Shown: in pieces, positions 21,546-34,810 of the stretch
Numbering within the stretch: the first letter of the stretch is position 1
Layout of the letters: every line of letters starts with the position of its first letter
Assembly (NCBI RefSeq): GCF_035046485.1
Contig: NW_026917520.1
Location: forward strand, 1-64,000
Direction of reading: 5' to 3'
Source of the DNA: Aedes albopictus
Taxonomy: Eukaryota > Arthropoda > Insecta > Diptera > Culicidae
Length of the DNA stretch: 64,000 nucleotides
Position numbers and translations under genes: made by a program
Notes under the pieces: model-generated
Told to the model about the DNA's origin: nothing
The model's input: only the letters and a program-made list of their open reading frames with translations
Database searches by the model: none

Positions 21546-24469
21546 TGAGGGAAGTCGGTTCCTCCCAATAAGTGTTCGGTAATTTTAGGTGATATTAGGG
21601 GGCATTCTGAGGAAAGTCGATGCCTCCCAATAAGTGTTCGGTAATTTTAGGTGATAATGGGAGGCATTCTTAGGGAAGTTGGTTCCTCCCAAAAAGTGTT
21701 CGGTAATTTTAGGTGATATTAGGGGGCATTCTGAGGGAAGTTGGTTCCTCCCAATAAGTGTTCGGTAATTTTAGGTGATATTAGGGGGCATTCTGAGGGA
21801 AGTCGGTTCCTCCCAATAAGTGTTCGGTAATTTTAGGTGATAATGGGAGGCATTCTTAGGGAAGTTGGTTCCTCCCAATAAGTGTTCGCTAATTTTAGGT
21901 GATATTAGGGGGCATTCTGGGGGAAGTCGGTTCCTCCCAATAAGTGTTCGGTAATTTTAGGTGATATTAGGGGGCATTCTGAGGGAAGTTGGTTCCTCCC
22001 AATAAGTGTTCGGTAATTTTAGGTGATATTAGGGGGCATTCTGGGGGAAGTCGGTTCGTCCCAATAAGTGTTCGGTAATTTTAGGTGATATTAGGGGGCA
22101 TTCTGAGGGAAGTCGGTTCCTCCCAATAAGTGTTCGGTAATTTTAGGTGATATTAGGGGGCATTCTGATGAAAGTCGGTTCCTCCCAATAAGTGTTCGGT
22201 AATTTTAGGTGATAGTGGGAGGCATTCTTAGGGAAGTTGGTTCCTCCCAATAAGTGTTCGGTAATTTTAGGTGATATTAGGGGGCATTCTGAGGGAAGTC
22301 GGTTCCTCCCAATAAGTGTTCGGTAATTTTAGGTGATATTAGGGGGCATTCTGATGAAAGTCGGTTCCTCCCAATAAGTGTTCGGTAATTTTAGGTGATA
22401 GTGGGAGGCATTCTTAGGGAAGTTGGTTCCTCCCAATAAGTGTTCGGTAATTTTAGGTGATATTAGGGGGCATTCTGAGGGAAGTCGGTTCCTCCCAATA
22501 AGTGTTCGGTAATTTTAGGTGATATTAGGGGGCATTCTGAGGGATGTCGGTTCCTCCCAATAAGTGTTCGGTAATTTTAGGTGATATTAGGGGGCATTCT
22601 GAGGGAAGTCGATGCCTCCCAATAAGTGTTCGGTAATTTTAGGTGATATTAGGGGGCATTCTGAGGAAAGTCGATGCCTCCCAATAAGTGTTCGGTAATT
22701 TTAGGTGATATTAGGGGGCATTCTGAGGGAAGTCGGTTCCTCCCAATAAGTGTTCGGTAATTTTAGGTGATATTAGGGGGGCATTCTGAGGGAAGTCGAT
22801 GCCTCCCAATAAGTGTTCGGTAATTTTAGGTGATATTGGGGAGCATTCTGAGGGAAGTTGGTTCCTCCCAATTAGTGTTCGGTAATTTTAGGTGATAGTG
22901 GGAGGCATTCTTAGGGAAGTCGGTTCTTCCCAATTAGTGTTCGGTAATTTTAGGTGATATTAGGGGGCATTCTGAGGGAAGTCGGTTCCTCCCAATTAGT
23001 GTTCGGTAATTTTAGGTGATATTAGGGGGCATTCTGAGGGAAGTCGATGCCTCCCAATAAGTGTTCGGTAATTTTAGGTGATATTAGGGGGCATTCTGAG
23101 GGAAGTCGATGCCTCCCAATAAGTGTTCGGTAATTTTAGGTGATATTAGGGGGCATTCTGAGGGAAGTCGGTTCCTCCCAATAAGTGTTCGGTAATTTTA
23201 GGTGATATTAGGGGGCATTCTGAGGGAAGTCGATGCCTCCCAATAAGTGTTCGGTAATTTTAGGTGATATTAGGGGGCATTCTGAGGGAAGTCGGTTCCT
23301 CCCAATAAGTGTTCGGTAATTTTAGGTGATATTAGGGGGCATTCTGAGGGAAGTCGATGCCTCCCAATAAGTGTTCGGTAATTTTAGGTGATATTAGGGG
23401 GCATTCTGAGGGAAGTTGGTTCCTCCCAATAAGTGTTCGGTAATTTTAGGTGATATTAGGGGGCATTCTGAGGGAAGTCGATGCCTCCCAATAAGTGTTC
23501 GGTAATTTTAGGTGATATTAGGGGGCATTCTGAGGGAAGTAGGTTCCTCCCAATAAGTGTTCGGTAATTTTAGGTGATATTAGGGGGCATTCTGAGGGAA
23601 GTCGGTTCCTCCCAATAAGTGTTCGGTAATTTAAGGTGATATTAGGGGGCATTCTGAGGGAAGTCGATGCCTCCCAATAAGTGTTCGGTAATTTTAGGTG
23701 ATATTAGGGGGCATTCTGAGGGAAGTCGGTTCCTCCCAATAAGTGTTCGGTAATTTTAGGTGATATTAGGGGGCATTCTGAGGGAAGTCGGTTCCTCCCA
23801 ATAAGTATTCGGTAATTTTAGGTGATATTAAGGGACATTCTGAGGGAAGTCGATGCCTCCCAATAAGTGTTCGGTAATTTTAGGTGATATTAGGGGGCAT
23901 TCTGAGGGAAGTTGGTTCCTCCCAATAAGTGTTCGGTAATTTTAGGTGATATTAGGGGGCATTCTGAGGGAAGTCGGTTCCTCCCAATAGGTGTTCGGTA
24001 ATTTTAGGTGATATTAGGGGGCATTCTGAGGGAAGTCGATGCCTCCCAATAAGTGTTCGGTAATTTTAGGTGATATTAGTTGACATTCTGAGGGAAGTTG
24101 GTTCCTCCCAATAAGTGTTCGGTAATTTTAGGTGATATTAGGGGGCATTCTGAGGGAAGTCGGTTCCTCCCAATAAGTGTTCGGTAATTTTAGGTGATAT
24201 TAGGGGGCATTCTGAGGGAAGTTGGTTCCTCCCAATAAGTGTTCGGTAATTTTAGGTGATATTAGGGGGCATTCTGAGGGAAGCCGGTTCCTCCCAATAA
24301 GTGTTCGGTAATTTTAGGTGATAATGGGAGGCATTCTTAGGGAAGTTGGTTCCTCCCAATAAGTGTTCGGTAATTTTAGGTGATATTAGGGGGCATTCTG
24401 AGGGAAGTCGATGCCTCCCAATAAGTGTTCGGTAATTTTAGGTGATATTAGGGGGCATTCTGAGGGAAG

Positions 24470-27400
24470 TCGGTTCCTCCCAATAAGTGTTCGGTAATTT
24501 TAGGTGATAATGGGAGGCATTCTTAGGGAAGTTGGTTCTTCCCAATAAGTGTTCGGTAATTTTAGGTGATATTAGGGGGCATTCTGAGGGAAGTCGGTTC
24601 CTCCCAATAAGTGTTCGGTAATTTTAGGTGATATTAGGGGGCATTCTGAGGGATGTCGGTTCCTCCCAATAAGTGTTCGGTAATTTTAGGTGATATTAGG
24701 GGGCATTCTGAGGGAAGTCGGTTCCTCCCAATTAGTGTTCGGCATTCTGAGGGAAGTCGGTTCCTCTCAATAAGTGTTCGGTAATTTTAGGTGATATTCG
24801 GAAGCATTGTTAAGACAGTTGGGTCCTCTCAATAAGTGTTCGGTAAATTTAGGTGATATTCGGGGTCATTGTTAAGACAGTTGGGTCCTCCCAATAAGTG
24901 TTCGGTAATTTTAGGTGATACTGGAGGGCATTCTGAGGGAAGTCGATTCCTCCCAATAAGTGTTCGGTAATTTCAGGTGATATTGGGAGGCATTCTGAGG
25001 GAAGTCGGTTCCTCTCAATAAGTGTTCGGTAATTTTAGGTGATATTCGGGGGCATTGTTAAGACAGTTGGGTCCTCCCAATAAGTGTTCGGTAATTTTAG
25101 GTGATACTGGAGGGCATTCTGAGGGAAGTCGGTTCCTCCCAATAAGTGTTCGGTAATTTTAAGTGATATTGGGAGACATTCTTAGGGAAGTTGGGTCCTC
25201 CCAATAAGTGTTCGGTAATTTTAAGTGACAATGGGGGGACATTCTGAGGGAAGTCGGTTCCTCCCAATAAATGTTCGGTAATTTTAGGTGATACTGGAGG
25301 GCATTCTGAGGGAAGTTGATTCCTCCCAATAAGTGTTCGGTAATTTCAGGTGATATTGGGAGGCATTCTGAGGGAAGTCGGTTCCTCCCAATAAGTGTTC
25401 GGTAATTTTAGGTGATATTGGGGAGCATTCTGAGGGAAGTCGGTTCCTCCCAATAAGTGTTCGGTAATTTTAGGTGATATTGGGAGGCATTCTGAGGGAA
25501 GTCGGTTCCTCCCAATAAGTGTTCGGTAATTTCAGGTGATATTGGGAGGCATTCTGAGGGAAATCGGTTCCTCCCAATAAGTGTTCGGTAATTTTAGGTG
25601 ATATTGGTAGGCATTCTGAGGGAAGTAGGTTCCTCCCAATAAGTGTTCGGTAATTTTAGGTGATATTGGGGGGCATTCTGAGGGAAGTCGGTTCCTCCCA
25701 ATAAGTGTTCAGTAATTTTAGGTGATATTGGGGGGCATTCTGAGGGAAGTCGGTTCCTCCCAATAAGTGTTCGGTAATTTTAGGTTATATTCGGAAGCAT
25801 TGTTAAGACAGTTGGGTCCTCCCAATAAGTGTTCGGTAATTTTAGGTGATACTGGAGGGCATTCTGAGGGAAGTCGGTTCCTCCCAATAAGTGTTCGGTA
25901 ATTTCAGGTGATATTGGGAGGCATTCTGAGGGAAGTCGGTTCCTCTCAATAAGTGTTCGGTAATTTTAGGTGATATTCGGAAGCATTGTTAAGACAGTTG
26001 GGTCCTCCCAATAAGTGTTCGGTAATTTTAGGTGATACTGGAGGCATTCTGAGGGAAGTCGGTTCCTCCCAATAAGTGTTCGGTAATTTTAGGTGATATT
26101 GGGGAGCATTCTGAGGGAAGTCGGTTCCTCCCAATAAGTGTTCGGTAATTTTAGGTGATATTGGGGAGCATTCTGAGGGAAGTCGGTTCCTCCCAATAAG
26201 TGTTCGGCAATTTTAAGTGATATTGGGAGACATTCTTAGGGAAGTTGGGTCCTCCCAATAAGTGTTCGGTAATTTTAGGTGATATTGGGAGACATTCTAA
26301 GGGAAGTCGGTTCCTCCCAATAGGTGTTCGGTAATTTTAGGTGATATTGGAAGGCATTCTGAGGGAAGTCGGTTCCTCCCTATAAGTGTTCGGTAATTTT
26401 AGGTGATATTGGGGAGCATTCTGAGGGAAGTCCGTTCATCCCAATAAGTGTTCGGTTATTTTAGGTGATATTGGGGAGCATTCTGAGGGAAGTCGGTTCC
26501 TCCCAATAAGTGTTCGGTAATTTTAGGTGATATTGGGGAGCATTCTGAGGGAAGTCGGTTCCTCCCAATAAGTGTTCGGCAATTTTAAGTGATATTGGGA
26601 GGCATTCTGAGGGAAGTCGGTTCCTCCCAATAAGTGTTCGGTAATTTTAGGTGATATTGGGGAGCATTCTGAGGGAAGTCGGTTCCTCCCAATAAGTGTT
26701 CGGTAATTCTAGGTGATATTGGGGAGCATTCTGAGGGAAGTCGGTTCCTCCCAATAAGTGTTCGGCAATTTTAAGTGATATTGGGAGACATTCTTAGGGA
26801 AGTTGGGTCCTCCCAATAAGTGTTCGGTAATTTTAGGTGATATTGGGAGACATTCTAAGGGAAGTCGGTTCCTCCCAATAGGTGTTCGGTAATTTTAGGT
26901 GATATTGGGAGGCATTCTGAGGGAAGTCGGTTCCTCCCAATAAGTGTTCGGTAATTTTAGGTGATATTGGGGAGCATTCTGAGGGAAGTCCGTTCCTCCC
27001 AATAAGTGTTCGGTTATTTTAGGTGATATTGGGGAGCATTCTGAGGGAAGTCGGTTCCTCCCAATAAGTGTTCGGTAATTTTAGGTGATATTGGGGAGCA
27101 TTCTGAGGGAAGTCGGTTCCTCCCAATAAGTGTTCGGCAATTTTAAGTGATATTGGGAGGCATTCTGAGGGAAGTCGGTTCCTCCCAATAAGTGTTCGGT
27201 AATTTTAGGTGATATTGGGGAGCATTCTGAGGGAAGTCGGTTCCTCCCAATAAGTGTTCGGTAATTCTAGGTGATATTGGGGAGCATTCTGAGGGAAGTC
27301 GGTTCCTCCCAATAAGTGTTCGGCAATTTTAAGTGATATTGGGAGACATTCTTAGGAAAGTTGGGTCCTCCCAATAGGTGTTCGGTAATTTTAGGTGATA

Positions 27401-30400
27401 TTGGGAGGCATTCTGAGGGAAGTCGGTTCCTCCCAATAAGTGTTCGGTAATTTTAGGTGATATTGGGGAGCATTCTGAGGGAAGTCCGTTCCTCCCAATA
27501 AGTGTTCGGTTATTTTAGGTGATATTGGGGAGCATTCTGAGGGAAGTCGGTTCCTCCCAATAAGTGTTCGGTAATTTTAGGTGATATTGGGGATATTCTG
27601 GGGGAAGTCGGTTCCTCCCAATAAGTGTTCGGTAATTTTAGGGGATATTGGGAGACATTCTAAGGGACGCTGGGTCCTCCCAATAAGTGTTCGGTAAGTT
27701 TAGGTGATATTAGGGGGCATTCTTAAGACAGTTGGGTCCTCCCAATAAGTGTTTGGTAATTTTAGGTGATATTGCGGGACATTCTTGAGGAAGCTGGGTC
27801 CTCCCAATAAGTGTTCGGTAATTTAAGGTGATATTGGAGACATTTCAAGGGAAGCTGGGTCCTCCCAATAAGTGTTCGGTAATTTCAGGTGATATTAGGG
27901 GGCATTCTTAAGACAGTTGGGTCCTCCCAATAAGTGTTTGGTATTTTTAGGTGATATTGGGGGGCATTCTGAGGGAAGTTGGTTCCTCCCAATAAGTGTT
28001 CGGTAATTTTAAGTGACAATGGGGGGACATTCTGAGGGAAGTCGGTTCCTCCCAATAAATGTTCGGTAATTTTAGGTGATACTGGAGGGCATTCTGAGGG
28101 AAGTCGATTCCTCCCAATAAGTGTTCGGTAATTTCAGGTGATATTGGGAGGCATTCTGAGGGAAGTCGGTTTCTCCCAATAAGTGTTCGGTAATTTAAGG
28201 TGATATTGGGGAGCATTCTGAGGGAAGTCGGTTCCTCCCAATAAGTGTTCGGTAATTTTAGGTGATATTGGGAGGCATTCTGAGGGAAGTCGGTTCCTCC
28301 CAATAAGTGTTCGGTAATTTCAGGTGATATTGGGAGGCATTCTGAGGGAAGTCGGTTCCTCCCAATAAGTGTTCGGTAATTTTAGGTGATATTGGTAGGC
28401 ATTCTGAGGGAAGTAGGTTCCTCCCAATAAGTGTTCGGTAATTTTAGGTGATATTGGGGGGCATTCTGAGGGAAGTCGGTTCCTCCCAATAAGTGTTCAG
28501 TAATTTTAGGTGATATTGGGGGGCATTCTGAGGGAAGTCGGTTCCTCCCAATAAGTGTTCGGTAATTTTAGGTTATATTCGGAAGCATTGTTAAGACAGT
28601 TGGGTCCTCCCAATAAGTGTTCGGTAATTTTAGGTGATACTGGAGGGCATTCTGAGGGAAGTCGGTTCCTCCCAATAAGTGTTCGGTAATTTCAGGTGAT
28701 ATTGGGAGGCATTCTGAGGGAAGTCGGTTCCTCTCAATAAGTGTTCGGTAATTTTAGGTGATATTCGGAAGCATTGTTAAGACAGTTGGGTCCTCCCAAT
28801 AAGTGTTCGGTAATTTTAGGTGATACTGGAGGGCATTCTGAGGGAAGTCGGTTCCTCCCAATAAGTGTTCGGTAATTTTAGGTGATATTGGGGAGCATTC
28901 TGAGGGAAGTCGGTTCCTCCCAATAAGTGTTCGGTAATTTTAGGTGATATTGGGGAGCATTCTGAGGGAAGTCGGTTCCTCCCAATAAGTGTTCGGCAAT
29001 TTTAAGTGATATAGGGAGACATTCTTAGGGAAGTTGGGTCCTCCCAATAAGTGTTCGGTAATTTTAGGTGATATTGGGAGACATTCTAAGGGAAGTCGGT
29101 TCCTCCCAATAGGTGTTCGGTAATTTTAGGTGATTTTGGGAGGCATTCTGAGGGAAGTCGGTTCCTCCCAATAAGTGTTCGGTAATTTTAGGTGATATTG
29201 GGGAGCATTCTGAGGGAAGTCGGTTCCTCCCAATAAGTGTTCGGTAATTCTAGGTGATATTGGGGAGCATTCTGAGGGAAGTCGGTTCCTCCCAATAAGT
29301 GTTCGGCAATTTTAAGTGATATTGGGAGACATTCTTAGGGAAGTTGGGTCCTCCCAATAAGTGTTCGGTAATTTTAGGTGATATTGGGAGACATTCTAAG
29401 GGAAGTCGGTTCCTCCCAATAGGTGTTCGGTAATTTTAGGTGGTATTGGGAGGCATTCTGAGGGAAGTCGGTTCCTCCCAATAAGTGTTCGGTAATTTTA
29501 GGTGATATTGGGGAGCATTCTGAGGGAAGTCCGTTCCTCCCAATAAGTGTTCGGTTATTTTAGGTGATATTGGGGAGCATTCTGAGGGAAGTCGGTTCCT
29601 CCCAATAAGTGTTCGGTAATTTTAGGTGATATTGGGGAGCATTCTGAGGGAAGTCGGTTCCTCCCAATAAGTGTTCGGTAATTTTAGGTGATAATGGGAG
29701 GCATTCTTAGGGAAGTTGGTTCTTCCCAATAAGTGTTCGGTAATTTTAGGTGATATTAGGGGGCATTCTGAGGGAAGTCGGTTCCTCCCAATAAGTGTTC
29801 GGTAATTTTAGGTGATATTAGGGGGCATTCTGAGGGATGTCGGTTCCTCCCAATAAGTGTTCGGTAATTTTAGGTGATATTAGGGGGCATTCTGAGGGAA
29901 GTCGGTTCCTCCCAATTAGTGTTCGGCATTCTGAGGGAAGTCGGTTCCTCTCAATAAGTGTTCGGTAATTTTAGGTGATATTCGGAAGCATTGTTAAGAC
30001 AGTTGGGTCCTCTCAATAAGTGTTCGGTAAATTTAGGTGATATTCGGGGTCATTGTTAAGACAGTTGGGTCCTCTCAATAAGTGTTCGGTAATTTTAGGT
30101 GATACTGGAGGGCATTCTGAGGGAAGTCGATTCCTCCCAATAAGTGTTCGGTAATTTCAGGTGATATTGGGAGGCATTCTGAGGGAAGTCGGTTCCTCTC
30201 AATAAGTGTTCGGTAATTTTAGGTGATATTCGGGGGCATTGTTAAGACAGTTGGGTCCTCCCAATAAGTGTTCGGTAATTTTAGGTGATACTGGAGGGCA
30301 TTCTGAGGGAAGTCGGTTCCTCCCAATAAGTGTTCGGTAATTTTAAGTGATATTGGGAGACATTCTTAGGGAAGTTGGGTCCTCCCAATAAGTGTTCGGT

Positions 30401-33400
30401 AATTTTAAGTGACAATGGGGGGACATTCTGAGGGAAGTCGGTTCCTCCCAATAAATGTTCGGTAATTTTAGGTGATACTGGAGGGCATTCTGAGGGAAGT
30501 CGATTCCTCCCAATAAGTGTTCGGTAATTTCAGGTGATATTGGGAGGCATTCTGAGGGAAGTCGGTTCCTCCCAATAAGTGTTCGGTAATTTTAGGTGAT
30601 ATTGGGGAGCATTCTGAGGGAAGTCGGTTCCTCCCAATAAGTGTTCGGTAATTTTAGGTGATATTGGGAGGCATTCTGAGGGAAGTCGGTTCCTCCCAAT
30701 AAGTGTTCGGTAATTTCAGGTGATATTGGGAGGCATTCTGAGGGAAATCGGTTCCTCCCAATAAGTGTTCGGTAATTTTAGGTGATATTGGTAGGCATTC
30801 TGAGGGAAGTAGGTTCCTCCCAATAAGTGTTCGGTAATTTTAGGTGATATTGGGGGGCATTCTGAGGGAAGTCGGTTCCTCCCAATAAGTGTTCAGTAAT
30901 TTTAGGTGATATTGGGGGGCATTCTGAGGGAAGTCGGTTCCTCCCAATAAGTGTTAGGTAATTTTAGGTTATATTCGGAAGCATTGTTAAGACAGTTGGG
31001 TCCTCCCAATAAGTGTTCGGTAATTTTAGGTGATACTGGAGGGCATTCTGAGGGAAGTCGGTTCCTCCCAATAAGTGTTCGGTAATTTCAGGTGATATTG
31101 GGAGGCATTCTGAGGGAAGTCGGTTCCTCTCAATAAGTGTTCGGTAATTTTAGGTGATATTCGGAAGCATTGTTAAGACAGTTGGGTCCTCCCAATAAGT
31201 GTTCGGTAATTTTAGGTGATACTGGAGGCATTCTGAGGGAAGTCGGTTCCTCCCAATAAGTGTTCGGTAATTTTAGGTGATATTGGGGAGCATTCTGAGG
31301 GAAGTCGGTTCCTCCCAATAAGTGTTCGGTAATTTTAGGTGATATTGGGGAGCATTCTGAGGGAAGTCGGTTCCTCCCAATAAGTGTTCGGCAATTTTAA
31401 GTGATATTGGGAGACATTCTTAGGGAAGTTGGGTCCTCCCAATAAGTGTTCGGTAATTTTAGGTGATATTGGGAGACATTCTAAGGGAAGTCGGTTCCTC
31501 CCAATAGGTGTTCGGTAATTTTAGGTGATATTGGAAGGCATTCTGAGGGAAGTCGGTTCCTCCCTATAAGTGTTCGGTAATTTTAGGTGATATTGGGGAG
31601 CATTCTGAGGGAAGTCCGTTCATCCCAATAAGTGTTCGGTTATTTTAGGTGATATTGGGGAGCATTCTGAGGGAAGTCGGTTCCTCCCAATAAGTGTTCG
31701 GTAATTTTAGGTGATATTGGGGAGCATTCTGAGGGAAGTCGGTTCCTCCCAATAAGTGTTCGGCAATTTTAAGTGATATTGGGAGGCATTCTGAGGGAAG
31801 TCGGTTCCTCCCAATAAGTGTTCGGTAATTTTAGGTGATATTGGGGAGCATTCTGAGGGAAGTCGGTTCCTCCCAATAAGTGTTCGGTAATTCTAGGTGA
31901 TATTGGGGAGCATTCTGAGGGAAGTATTGGGAGACATTCTTAGGGAAGTTGGGTCCTCCCAATAAGTGTTCGGTAATTTTAGGTGATATTGGGAGACATT
32001 CTAAGGGAAGTCGGTTCCTCCCAATAGGTGTTCGGTAATTTTAGGTGATATTGGGAGGCATTCTGAGGGAAGTCGGTTCCTCCCAATAAGTGTTCGGTAA
32101 TTTTAGGTGATATTGGGGAGCATTCTGAGGGAAGTCCGTTCCTCCCAATAAGTGTTCGGTTATTTTAGGTGATATTGGGGAGCATTCTGAGGGAAGTCGG
32201 TTCCTCCCAATAAGTGTTCGGTAATTTTAGGTGATATTGGGGAGCATTCTGAGGGAAGTCGGTTCCTCCCAATAAGTGTTCGGCAATTTTAAGTGATATT
32301 GGGAGGCATTCTGAGGGAAGTCGGTTCCTCCCAATAAGTGTTCGGTAATTTTAGGTGATATTGGGGAGCATTCTGAGGGAAGTCGGTTCCTCCCAATAAG
32401 TGTTCGGTAATTCTAGGTGATATTGGGGAGCATTCTGAGGGAAGTCGGTTCCTCCCAATAAGTGTTCGGCAATTTTAAGTGATATTGGGAGACATTCTTA
32501 GGAAAGTTGGGTCCTCCCAATAGGTGTTCGGTAATTTTAGGTGATATTGGGAGGCATTCTGAGGGAAGTCGGTTCCTCCCAATAAGTGTTCGGTAATTTT
32601 AGGTGATATTGGGGAGCATTCTGAGGGAAGTCCGTTCCTCCCAATAAGTGTTCGGTTATTTTAGGTGATATTGGGGAGCATTCTGAGGGAAGTCGGTTCC
32701 TCCCAATAAGTGTTCGGTAATTTTAGGTGATATTGGGGATATTCTGGGGGAAGTCGGTTCCTCCCAATAAGTGTTCGGTAATTTTAGGGGATATTGGGAG
32801 ACATTCTAAGGGACGCTGGGTCCTCCCAATAAGTGTTCGGTAAGTTTAGGTGATATTAGGGGGCATTCTTAAAACAGTTGGGTCCTCCCAATAAGTGTTT
32901 GGTAATTTTAGGTGATATTGCGGGACATTCTTGAGGAAGCTGGGTCCTCCCAATAAGTGTTCGGTAATTTAAGGTGATATTGGAGACATTTCAAGGGAAG
33001 CTGGGTCCTCCCAATAAGTGTTCGGTAATTTCAGGTGATATTAGGGGGCATTCTTAAGACAGTTGGGTCCTCCCAATAAGTGTTTGGTATTTTTAGGTGA
33101 TATTGGGGGGCATTCTGAGGGAAGTTGGTTCCTCCCAATAAGTGTTCGGTAATTTTAAGTGACAATGGGGGGACATTCTGAGGGAAGTCGGTTCCTCCCA
33201 ATAAATGTTCGGTAATTTTAGGTGATACTGGAGGGCATTCTGAGGGAAGTCGATTCCTCCCAATAAGTGTTCGGTAATTTCAGGTGATATTGGGAGGCAT
33301 TCTGAGGGAAGTCGGTTTCTCCCAATAAGTGTTCGGTAATTTAAGGTGATATTGGGGAGCATTCTGAGGGAAGTCGGTTCCTCCCAATAAGTGTTCGGTA

Positions 33401-34810
33401 ATTTTAGGTGATATTGGGAGGCATTCTGAGGGAAGTCGGTTCCTCCCAATAAGTGTTCGGTAATTTCAGGTGATATTGGGAGGCATTCTGAGGGAAGTCG
33501 GTTCCTCCCAATAAGTGTTCGGTAATTTTAGGTGATATTGGTAGGCATTCTGAGGGAAGTAGGTTCCTCCCAATAAGTGTTCGGTAATTTTAGGTGATAT
33601 TGGGGGGCATTCTGAGGGAAGTCGGTTCCTCCCAATAAGTGTTCAGTAATTTTAGGTGATATTGGGGGGCATTCTGAGGGAAGTCGGTTCCTCCCAATAA
33701 GTGTTCGGTAATTTTAGGTTATATTCGGAAGCATTGTTAAGACAGTTGGGTCCTCCCAATAAGTGTTCGGTAATTTTAGGTGATACTGGAGGGCATTCTG
33801 AGGGAAGTCGGTTCCTCCCAATAAGTGTTCGGTAATTTCAGGTGATATTGGGAGGCATTCTGAGGGAAGTCGGTTCCTCTCAATAAGTGTTCGGTAATTT
33901 TAGGTGATATTCGGAAGCATTGTTAAGACAGTTGGGTCCTCCCAATAAGTGTTCGGTAATTTTAGGTGATACTGGAGGGCATTCTGAGGGAAGTCGGTTC
34001 CTCCCAATAAGTGTTCGGTAATTTTAGGTGATATTGGGGAGCATTCTGAGGGAAGTCGGTTCCTCCCAATAAGTGTTCGGTAATTTTAGGTGATATTGGG
34101 GAGCATTCTGAGGGAAGTCGGTTCCTCCCAATAAGTGTTCGGCAATTTTAAGTGATATAGGGAGACATTCTTAGGGAAGTTGGGTCCTCCCAATAAGTGT
34201 TCGGTAATTTTAGGTGATATTGGGAGACATTCTAAGGGAAGTCGGTTCCTCCCAATAGGTGTTCGGTAATTTTAGGTGATTTTGGGAGGCATTCTGAGGG
34301 AAGTCGGTTCCTCCCAATAAGTGTTCGGTAATTTTAGGTGATATTGGGGAGCATTCTGAGGGAAGTCGGTTCCTCCCAATAAGTGTTCGGTAATTCTAGG
34401 TGATATTGGGGAGCATTCTGAGGGAAGTCGGTTCCTCCCAATAAGTGTTCGGCAATTTTAAGTGATATTGGGAGACATTCTTAGGGAAGTTGGGTCCTCC
34501 CAATAAGTGTTCGGTAATTTTAGGTGATATTGGGAGACATTCTAAGGGAAGTCGGTTCCTCCCAATAGGTGTTCGGTAATTTTAGGTGGTATTGGGAGGC
34601 ATTCTGAGGGAAGTCGGTTCCTCCCAATAAGTGTTCGGTAATTTTAGGTGATATTGGGGAGCATTCTGAGGGAAGTCCGTTCCTCCCAATAAGTGTTCGG
34701 TTATTTTAGGTGATATTGGGGAGCATTCTGAGGGAAGTCGGTTCCTCCCAATAAGTGTTCGGTAATTTTAGGTGATATTGGGGAGCATTCTGAGGGAAGT
34801 CGGTTCCTCC
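24470..34810 (+). repeat. higher-order tandem duplication of about 5.18 kb
   Basis: 24470-29650 is repeated as about 29650-34810. Marker: the truncated unit ATTAGTGTTCGGCATTCTGA at 24731 and 29915 (offset 5,184). Later markers show offset 5,146 (27947 and 33093), explained by a 38-bp deletion at about 31925 in the second copy, where GGGAAGTATTGGGAGAC joins two units. Confidence 0.85.

Noticed and set aside
27947..28303. Open frames of 60-118 codons in the satellite arms (many copies, e.g. 33093 and 37929)
   Set aside because: They are translations of the 62-bp unit, appear in every copy of the array and change frame every unit; no codon selection or domain.
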